From UBA8437 sp003445035 (GTDB lineage Bacteria > Planctomycetota > Planctomycetia > Planctomycetales > Planctomycetaceae): a stretch of 11,672 nt of DNA. Numbering within the stretch: position 1 is the stretch's first letter; each line of letters starts with the position of its first letter. Below the pieces are notes generated by a model. That model was not told where the DNA came from and ran no database searches. It worked only from the letters and a program-made list of their open reading frames with translations. A program made the position numbers and the translations under genes. The DNA lies in contig CALCHI010000184.1 of the NCBI GenBank assembly GCA_937901285.1, positions 1 through 11,672 of the forward strand. Reading direction: 5' to 3'. Positions 7,203-11,672 of the stretch are shown in pieces.

Positions 7203-8195
7203 ATGACCACAACGTCCGACGCCACGAGTGCCGTCACACCAGCCCCAGATCGCGCTCACGTGACAACCTCCGGTCTTTCCTCCGTCGTGGCCCTCCCCGC
7301 CGGAAAACTGTCGGAACGGTTTCCCAACGGCGTCGACTGGACCAACGTGGTCTGGCTGGCCCTGATGCATGCTGGAGGCGTAGTCGCCATCTGGCACTTC
7401 ACCTGGCCGGCGCTGTGGATGTTTATTGCTTTCTATTACCTCACCGGCTGCTTCGGCGTCACCCTGGGCTATCACCGGCAGATGACCCATGGCAGTTTTC
7501 AGACCATCGCCCCCGTTCGCTGGCTGCTGACACTCTGTGCCATGCTCTCCGGACAGGGCAGCCCCCTGTTCTGGATCGCCACGCACCGAAAACACCACGC
7601 GCATTCGGACGGCGAGCATGACCCACACACACCCAACCACGGGTTCTGGTGGTCTCACGTCCTCTGGCTCCAGCCACGTGACAACTCGGAGAATTCCCGC
7701 GAGCATTTCGAGCGGTGGGCTCCGGACTTCTACGGCAACCGTGTCCATCGCTTCCTCCACGCCACCTACGGCCCCTTCCTGTTTCTCTCTGCCGGCGCCT
7801 TCTACGCCGTCGGAGAACTGGCCTGGGGCGAAGGACTCTCGGTCTTCCTCTGGGCGATGTGCCTGAGGATCGCGGTTGTCTACCACGTGACCTGGTTCGT
7901 CAACTCCGCCACACACGTGTGGGGCTACCGCAACTACCAGACCAGCGACCGTTCCCGGAACCTCTGGTGGGTCGGGCTGGTAGCCTTCGGCGAGGGCTGG
8001 CACAACAACCACCACGCTTACCAGCGAATGGCCCGCCATGGGCACCGGTTCTGGGAATTCGACCTGACGTACAACATCATCCGGGTGATGAAGCTCTTCG
8101 GGCTGGCCACTTCGGTGGTCGACGAACTGCCGGAAGCCGCCGAGGCGACACTCAAGGAGGATACCACCTCCAGCCAGATCTCCCACGCGGCGTAG
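7203..8195 (+). CDS. Membrane fatty acid (acyl-CoA/acyl-lipid delta-9 type) desaturase
   Basis: Integral-membrane di-iron desaturase that inserts a cis double bond into saturated acyl chains, adjusting membrane fluidity with O2 and an electron donor. The three diagnostic histidine boxes are complete: HRQMTH at 91-96, HRKHH at 128-132 and HNNHH at 267-271, with the additional H238 in NSATHVWGYRNY that is typical of the stearoyl-CoA desaturase-like group. Hydrophobic segments near 46-90 and 188-235 form the two membrane hairpins. The product is 330 residues; the first 30 are Ser/Thr/Pro/Ala-rich and probably disordered. The ATG at 7203 is the first plausible start but has no clear Shine-Dalgarno. 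The gene stands alone between a divergent and a convergent neighbour, with only 15 bp to the panB stop. Regioselectivity is inferred from the family. Confidence 0.93.
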   Translation: MTTTSDATSAVTPAPDRAHVTTSGLSSVVALPAGKLSERFPNGVDWTNVVWLALMHAGGVVAIWHFTWPALWMFIAFYYLTGCFGVTLGYHRQMTHGSFQTIAPVRWLLTLCAMLSGQGSPLFWIATHRKHHAHSDGEHDPHTPNHGFWWSHVLWLQPRDNSENSREHFERWAPDFYGNRVHRFLHATYGPFLFLSAGAFYAVGELAWGEGLSVFLWAMCLRIAVVYHVTWFVNSATHVWGYRNYQTSDRSRNLWWVGLVAFGEGWHNNHHAYQRMARHGHRFWEFDLTYNIIRVMKLFGLATSVVDELPEAAEATLKEDTTSSQISHAA

Positions 8196-8210
8196 CGGCC
8201 CTCGTTGGCC

Positions 8211-9023
8211 TCAGGCGTGGCTGTGTTCGTCGCCCGGGTAATCTCCGGCCCGCACGTCCTCGGCGTAGCGAGAGACCGCCTCCAACACCTCTCCCCTCAG
8301 GTCGGCGTATCGCTTCAGGAACTTCGGGTTGAACCCGTTGCCCAGGCCGAGCATATCCTGGTTGACCAGCACCTGGCCGTCACATCCCGGCCCGGCTCCG
8401 ATCCCGATCGTCGGGATCGACAACTCGGCCGTGATCGACTCGGCGATGTCCCGAGGGATCAACTCCAGCACCACTGCGAAGGCACCGGCTTCCTCTGCCG
8501 ACCTCGCGTCGGTACGCAGGCGATCTTCATCACGCTGGATCCTCGACATCCCGCCCAACATGCGAACCGATTGGGGCTTCATGCCCACGTGTGCCATCAC
8601 CGGAATGTCCGCACGGCTCAAAGCAAGAATCGTCTCGGCCTGGTATTCACCACCCTCCAGTTTCACCGCCGACGCGCCTGTCTCCTTCAGGATGCGGCCG
8701 GCATTGGCAATCGCCTGCTCGGGTCCCACCTGGAACGTCATGAACGGCATGTCCACCACCACCAGCGCGTGGCGGTTGCCACGGACAACCATTCGTGCGT
8801 GGTAAATCATCTCGTCGAGAGTCACTGGCAACGTGGTGTCGTGACCCTGGACCACCATGCTCAGGCTGTCACCCACCAACAACGCGTCCACGCCCGCCTG
8901 GTCGAACAGGCCTGACCACAACGCATCGTAGGCCGTCAACATCACCAACCGACGGCCTTCCGCCTTGGCCGCCACGAAACGGGGCACCGTCATCACGCTG
9001 CGATCACTCGCCGCTTCGCCCAT
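8211..9023 (-). CDS. panB: 3-methyl-2-oxobutanoate hydroxymethyltransferase
   Basis: Transfers a hydroxymethyl group from 5,10-methylenetetrahydrofolate to 2-oxoisovalerate, giving ketopantoate, the first committed step of pantothenate and CoA synthesis in the cytoplasm. The 270-residue TIM-barrel protein keeps the metal and active-site residues expected from E. coli PanB: D52-S53 in LLVGDSLSMVVQG, D91 in VVVDMPFMTFQ, K121 and E123 in AVKLEGG, and E187 in VVLELIP. IGIGAGPGCDGQVLV (207-221) is another hallmark. The ATG at 9023 is preferred because GGTGAGG lies about 9 bases upstream; Met11 (8993) is an alternative closer to the usual N-terminus but has no ribosome binding site. No panC is adjacent. 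The gene converges on the desaturase with no obvious terminator in the 15-bp gap. Confidence 0.97.
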   Translation of the reverse strand: MGEAASDRSVMTVPRFVAAKAEGRRLVMLTAYDALWSGLFDQAGVDALLVGDSLSMVVQGHDTTLPVTLDEMIYHARMVVRGNRHALVVVDMPFMTFQVGPEQAIANAGRILKETGASAVKLEGGEYQAETILALSRADIPVMAHVGMKPQSVRMLGGMSRIQRDEDRLRTDARSAEEAGAFAVVLELIPRDIAESITAELSIPTIGIGAGPGCDGQVLVNQDMLGLGNGFNPKFLKRYADLRGEVLEAVSRYAEDVRAGDYPGDEHSHA

Positions 9024-9072
9024 CGGGACTTACCTCACCACCAACCGCACCCGGTTCTCGATCTCACCTCCG

Positions 9073-9100
9073 AGTATCCCGTTCGGCACCCAACTATCAA
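9073..9100 (-). promoter_or_regulatory. Candidate sigma-70 promoter for panB
   Basis: On the reverse strand TTGATA (9100-9095, five of six consensus matches) is followed after 16 bp by GATACT (9078-9073, four of six). The predicted start near 9066 leaves a leader of about 42 nt that contains the GGTGAGG ribosome binding site. Identified by eye. Confidence 0.42.
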
Positions 9101-9117
9101 GTGCGGCAGGATTGACC

Positions 9118-9187
9118 GTATCGAGACGATACACGTGTTGCAGAATAGCCCACCCTGTTCCCGTCGTAAGTCACTGGCTGTCGACAG
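9118..9187. promoter_or_regulatory. Cluster of perfect dyads upstream of the sigma-54 promoter
   Basis: Three exact dyads fall in 70 bp: GTATCG-aga-CGATAC (9118-9132), the 8-bp palindrome ACACGTGT (9131-9138) and the 10-bp palindrome CTGTCGACAG (9178-9187). TCGACAG recurs directly at 9215-9221. Their centres lie roughly 95-155 bp before the predicted sigma-54 start point. That is the usual distance for enhancer-binding-protein sites, so they are candidate upstream activator sequences. They could instead regulate panB in the other direction. No ORF is supported in 9024-9279. Confidence 0.35.
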
Positions 9188-9253
9188 GGACATTTTCATT
9201 AACTATCGGTGACATCGACAGTTACGATCAATCGGCTCACTATTCCGAACAAT

Positions 9254-9269
9254 TGGCACACCGAGTGCA
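9254..9269 (+). promoter_or_regulatory. Sigma-54 (RpoN) -24/-12 promoter
   Basis: TGGCACACCGAGTGCA matches the sigma-54 consensus TGGCACR-N4-TTGCW at 11 of 12 specified positions; only the first T of TTGC is G. The invariant GG and GC doublets have the required spacing, and the base before TGG is the expected pyrimidine. Initiation would be about 12 bp after the GC, near 9280, just before the first hairpin of the predicted RNA. Sigma-54 promoters need an activator ATPase, consistent with the dyads upstream. It is a visual match, strengthened by its placement in an intergenic region directly before a terminated transcript. Confidence 0.6.
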
Positions 9270-9279
9270 TTAGTCATAG

Positions 9280-9373
9280 ATAGTCGGGGTGGAAAAGCGT
9301 TGGCCCGCACTAATCCACCCCGCATACGAAGCGTTCCGGGTGACTTGTAGTAACCCGGAACGCTTCTTTCTTT
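9280..9373 (+). ncRNA. Predicted sigma-54-dependent small RNA or terminated leader
   Basis: This is a stretch of about 94 nt between the sigma-54 promoter and a strong intrinsic terminator. Hairpin 1 is CGGGGTGGA/TCCACCCCG (9285-9293 with 9314-9322), enclosing a 20-nt loop (9294-9313) that itself can form a GCG/CGC mini-stem. Hairpin 2 (9328-9366) is the terminator. No protein is encoded: the forward frame through it is only an N-terminal extension of the MFS ORF with no transporter character. It has no tRNA cloverleaf and I recognise no riboswitch. Since panB is transcribed away from here, no upstream forward gene needs this terminator, so the transcript must start in the gap. It could be a free-standing trans-acting sRNA, or an attenuated leader of the MFS gene beginning 122 bp further on. 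Confidence 0.5.
9328..9373 (+). terminator. Strong Rho-independent terminator
   Basis: A perfect 14-bp stem, GAAGCGTTCCGGGT (9328-9341) with ACCCGGAACGCTTC (9353-9366), is followed at once by TTTCTTT. The 11-nt loop can close further by three pairs (ACT/AGT) after one mismatch. The T-rich side is only on the forward strand, giving the direction. It is the clearest terminator in the window. Confidence 0.88.
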
Positions 9374-9424
9374 GCGCTGTGGGTACCACAAGACCGCCAC
9401 TGCCTCGACGATCGTCTCCGCCGC

Positions 9425-9454
9425 TTGACTCAACGGTCACCACGGGTCTAGGGT
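9425..9454 (+). promoter_or_regulatory. Candidate sigma-70 promoter for the MFS transporter
   Basis: TTGACT (9425-9430, five of six to consensus) is followed after 18 bp by TAGGGT (9449-9454), which keeps the key T, A and final T. Initiation near 9461 would sit after the terminator and 35 nt before the ATG at 9496, making the MFS gene independent of the upstream RNA. The -10 is weak. Confidence 0.38.
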
Positions 9455-9467
9455 GCATCGCTTCCCT

Positions 9468-9481
9468 TCGACTCGAGTCGA
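9468..9481. promoter_or_regulatory. 14-bp perfect palindrome, candidate operator of the MFS gene
   Basis: TCGACTCGAGTCGA is exactly self-complementary. It lies between the candidate promoter start (about 9461) and the ATG at 9496. With no loop it cannot act as an RNA hairpin terminator, so a binding site for a dimeric repressor is the natural reading. No regulator gene is adjacent. Confidence 0.4.
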
Positions 9482-9495
9482 CAAAGCGGCCCATC

Positions 9496-11421
9496 ATGTC
9501 CAGGCTTCCACCACACCCGGAATTGACTGGCTCTGAGAGACCGAAAGGGCGAATGACGCGGACCCGCTATTTCGTCATCTTCGTTTCGATGCTGATGTCG
9601 GTCTTGCTGTATCTGGATCGCTTCTGCGTTTCCTTTGCGGCTGATTACATCCGGGAAGACCTGAACCTGAGTCAAAATCAGGTTGCCTGGATGTTCAGCA
9701 TCTTTTTCTGGTCTTACGCGTTGGCCCAGGTGCCGTCGGGTTGGCTGAGTGACCGCTACGGATCGCGGATCATGCTGTCGATCTACATCATCAGTTGGTC
9801 GCTGTTCACACTCCTCACCGGGGTCGTCTCCGGGTTGATTGGCTTGTTGATCATGCGACTCGCCTGCGGACTGGGCCAGGCAGGGGCCTATCCCACCAGT
9901 GCCTCAATCGTCAGCAAGTGGATTCCCCTGACCGGCCGTGCGGCGGCCAGTTCGATCGTGGCTCTGGGTGGTCGTTGCGGTGGAGCGATCGCACCCGTGT
10001 TGACTGCGTTTCTGATGGTAACGCTCGTCCCAATCTCCGGTGATGGCTCTACCGAAAAGCTGACACACGAGGACCTCCTGCACACGGCACAATTCTGCAG
10101 CCTGTTGTCACCGGACGGGGATCCGGCTGCGACGTCCGACCAACCAAGTGGCGCGGCCGTGACCCACGCTTCCTCGCTCATCCTCGACCTTGTCCCGGAT
10201 GAATCGCGTCGCGAGATTGCGGCAACCGCCGCGGAATACCGTCTTTTCGAACAAGACCACACTGCCTCCGGGTTCTCCGAAGACCAGAACACCATCGATA
10301 CCGCACAGCCGGTTCTTTCCAGAAGCTCGACCGATTCGTTGATCTCGGCCTTCAACACACTCCTGGAAACCGAAGCCCTCTTTGACCCCGGCGTTCACGA
10401 GGAAGTCAGCCTGCCCCGCGAGGGGTCAGCTCTCAGAGATCGTGTGACATCGGCTGAGGACGAGGAGGGTAAGAAGCTCACGCCCTCGGAACGCCGCCGA
10501 TTTCATCGCCTGTTGCTCGAAGTGACGTTTCCGCAGCACATCCGCAAGATCTACGTCGATGGCTGGCGTCCGGTGATGTACATCTACGGAATTGTCGGCT
10601 TCCTGGTCGCCGGACTCTACTGGCTGGTGGTCCGCAATCACCCATCCGAACACCCCCGATGCCAGCCGGCTGAACTGGAACTGATCGCCGAGGGACGCAA
10701 CGAATCCCCTTCAGACTCGCACGTCGCCCAAGGCGGTGCTCCGCTGATGGCGTTGATCCGAAGTTTCAGCATGTGGTGCGACTGCTTCATGCAGACGGGG
10801 ACCAACATTGCCTGGGTGTTCCTGGTGACATGGCTTCCCCGCTATCTCCGCGAGGTCCACGACGTCCCGATCGAGTGGCGAGGATTGCTCGCCGGCGTTC
10901 CCCTGGCCGCCGGGGTTATCGGGATGCTGCTGGGAGGCAAAGCGACCGATTTGTTGACCGCTCGTATTGGCCTAAAATGGGGTCGTCGCTGGCCTCTGTT
11001 TGCGACCAAGATCAGCGGTGCGGCAGCTTACGGGTGTTGCCTGCTGTTTTCGACACTGCCAACCACCTCGCCATTGAATTCGGCTGCCGCCTTTACCGTC
11101 TGCTTCTGCGTCGTATCGTTTTCCGTGGATTTCGGCAATCCGGCAAACTGGGCGTTCAAGCAGGATGTGGGAGGACGCTACGTCGGTTCTGTCCTCGGCT
11201 GGGGCAACATGTGGGGCAACCTGGGCGCTGCAATCAGCCCGCTGATCTACAACTTCGTCCTCGGCGAACATCCGGACCTGGCCGACTGGAACAACATGAT
11301 GCTGGTCTGCCTGCTGGCTTTCGTGGTCGCCGGCATCTGTGCACTCGGAATCGATGCCACCCAGCCGATCGTGACCGATGAACCACGTTCCACCGGCGAC
11401 CACACAACCGATCCCCAGTGA
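9496..11421 (+). CDS. MFS transporter, anion:cation symporter-like, with large TM5-TM6 insert
   Basis: Secondary carrier of the inner membrane, probably moving an organic anion (hexuronate, phthalate, sialate or similar) with a cation. Numbering from the ATG at 9496 gives 641 residues. TM1 is about 23-45 with YLDR at 39-42; the loop 2-3 A-motif GWLSDRYGSR is at 82-91; RLACGLGQAGAYP (121-133) is the TM4 signature. TM5 ends near 180; TM6 starts at GWRPVMYIYG (356). The post-TM6 stretch NHPSEHPRCQPAELELI is typical of the ACS family; TM7-12 follow to about 619. Between TM5 and TM6, about 175 polar, Asp/Glu/Ser-rich residues replace the usual few; by topology they face the periplasm. Usual ACS proteins have 420-450 residues. 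The frame is open back to 9289, but that part contains the terminator. ATG 9553 has a better AAAGG upstream and is a real alternative start. Confidence 0.88.
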   Translation: MSRLPPHPELTGSERPKGRMTRTRYFVIFVSMLMSVLLYLDRFCVSFAADYIREDLNLSQNQVAWMFSIFFWSYALAQVPSGWLSDRYGSRIMLSIYIISWSLFTLLTGVVSGLIGLLIMRLACGLGQAGAYPTSASIVSKWIPLTGRAAASSIVALGGRCGGAIAPVLTAFLMVTLVPISGDGSTEKLTHEDLLHTAQFCSLLSPDGDPAATSDQPSGAAVTHASSLILDLVPDESRREIAATAAEYRLFEQDHTASGFSEDQNTIDTAQPVLSRSSTDSLISAFNTLLETEALFDPGVHEEVSLPREGSALRDRVTSAEDEEGKKLTPSERRRFHRLLLEVTFPQHIRKIYVDGWRPVMYIYGIVGFLVAGLYWLVVRNHPSEHPRCQPAELELIAEGRNESPSDSHVAQGGAPLMALIRSFSMWCDCFMQTGTNIAWVFLVTWLPRYLREVHDVPIEWRGLLAGVPLAAGVIGMLLGGKATDLLTARIGLKWGRRWPLFATKISGAAAYGCCLLFSTLPTTSPLNSAAAFTVCFCVVSFSVDFGNPANWAFKQDVGGRYVGSVLGWGNMWGNLGAAISPLIYNFVLGEHPDLADWNNMMLVCLLAFVVAGICALGIDATQPIVTDEPRSTGDHTTDPQ

Positions 11422-11567
11422 CGATGTTTCCGGGCCAGACTCCCCGGTCACCGGCTGTCCCTCCTCCTTCCTCGCCCGCAAGTGGATCAGTTGTGCGGCA
11501 CCGTTGCCTCGGCTAAGGTCGCTGATCCCCCGCCCCCCTCCCCGGAAATGGACAGGAGCCAGCACCC
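11422..11567. other. MFS-trxB intergenic region with inverted repeats
   Basis: This is a 146-bp gap with no ORF. CCGGTcACCGG (11444-11454) is a dyad too tight to be a terminator. GGATCAG (11484-11490) and CTGATCC (11522-11528) can form a 7-bp stem around 31 nt that includes a small GGCA-CCGT-TGCC hairpin, possibly a structured trxB leader. A weak TTGTGC-N17-TAAGGT (11491-11519) could be a promoter. The good ribosome binding site AGGAG (11554-11558) precedes the GTG by 9 bases. Confidence 0.3.
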
Positions 11568-11672
11568 GTGGCAGAGCGAGTTGTGATTATCGGTTCCGGC
11601 CCGGCTGGCTGGACGGCTGCGATTTATGCGTCCCGAGCCAGCCTGGACCCGTTGGTTCTCGAGGGTGCCATC
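11568..11672 (+). CDS. trxB: Thioredoxin-disulfide reductase, N-terminal part
   Basis: The first 35 codons only; the frame runs off the right edge. Thioredoxin reductase is an FAD flavoenzyme that transfers electrons from NADPH to oxidised thioredoxin in the cytoplasm. The visible part, starting MAERVVIIGSGPAGWTAAIY and continuing ASRASLDPLVLEG, is the Rossmann FAD-binding beta-alpha-beta unit with GxGxxG (GSGPAG, residues 9-14), and its spacing and wording match TrxB closely. The start is GTG, chosen because AGGAG lies 9 bases upstream and the GxGxxG falls at the normal distance from the N-terminus. The redox CxxC and the NADPH domain are outside the window, so another small flavoprotein reductase cannot be fully excluded. 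Confidence 0.85.
   Translation, partial: MAERVVIIGSGPAGWTAAIYASRASLDPLVLEGAI

Noticed and set aside
6771..8186. 471-codon open frame on the reverse strand
   Set aside because: It lies antisense to the desaturase with its three His boxes and crosses the divergent promoter region; its composition (Gly/Val/Pro/Arg-rich) is that of a GC-rich shadow frame.
8196..8210. Bidirectional terminator between the desaturase and panB
   Set aside because: The 15-bp gap holds only two self-complementary GGCC words and no T-run on either strand.
9280..9373. tRNA or known riboswitch in the panB-MFS gap
   Set aside because: Only two consecutive hairpins with no cloverleaf, no T-loop GTTCRA in the right place and no 7-bp acceptor stem; no known riboswitch core recognised.
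9289..9495. 69-codon N-terminal extension of the MFS ORF starting at a GTG
   Set aside because: It runs through the perfect 14-bp terminator hairpin and hairpin 1, has no transporter-like or signal sequence, and two good ATGs (9496, 9553) precede TM1.
11444..11454. CCGGTcACCGG as a terminator after the MFS gene
   Set aside because: The arms are separated by one base so no hairpin loop can form, and no T-tract follows.
1..11672. Mobile elements, CRISPR array or recent horizontal island
   Set aside because: No transposase, integrase, spaced repeats or terminal repeats seen; genes are mostly housekeeping or common families with similar base composition throughout.

Overview
This 11.7-kb window looks like an ordinary chromosomal segment of a GC-rich bacterium, most likely a planctomycete. 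That assignment is an inference from protein flavour: a large TPR-tailed membrane protein, an MFS carrier with a big extracytoplasmic insert, and many starts with weak or no Shine-Dalgarno. No rRNA or other phylogenetic marker was compared. I see no insertion sequence, phage gene, CRISPR array or tRNA. Genes are densely packed and carried on both strands.

Layout. Positions 2-4736 hold six forward genes with small gaps or overlaps: the 3' end of a ComB-like 2-phosphosulfolactate phosphatase, dimeric glycyl-tRNA synthetase, a conserved 96-residue protein of unknown function, a dolichol-phosphate-mannose-synthase-like glycosyltransferase, a sensor histidine kinase and an OmpR-type response regulator. 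The response regulator runs tail to tail into a reverse-strand gene (4733-6928) for a 731-residue protein, a histidine-rich multi-pass membrane domain followed by TPRs. The two stop codons overlap. A 274-bp divergent promoter region separates it from a forward acyl-lipid/acyl-CoA delta-9-type desaturase (7203-8195), which converges on reverse-strand panB (8211-9023, first step of pantothenate synthesis).

The 472-bp gap between panB and the next forward gene (9024-9495) is the most interesting part. It contains a near-consensus sigma-54 (-24/-12) promoter at 9254-9269. Immediately downstream are two strong hairpins, the second with a T-rich tail typical of an intrinsic terminator (9328-9373). 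Together these predict a roughly 95-nt sigma-54-dependent small RNA, or a terminated leader, preceded by several perfect dyads at the distance where enhancer-binding proteins usually bind. Beyond the terminator lie a separate sigma-70-like promoter and a 14-bp perfect palindrome, then an anion:cation-symporter-type MFS gene (9496-11421) whose TM5-TM6 loop is enlarged by about 175 residues. The window ends in the first 35 codons of thioredoxin reductase (trxB).

How the genes may work together. The forward block mixes translation (GlyRS), polyprenyl-phosphate sugar donor synthesis and a two-component system. The kinase has almost no extracytoplasmic loop, so membrane or envelope sensing is plausible. 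The desaturase and the His-motif membrane protein are also membrane-associated, but co-regulation is only inferred from proximity.
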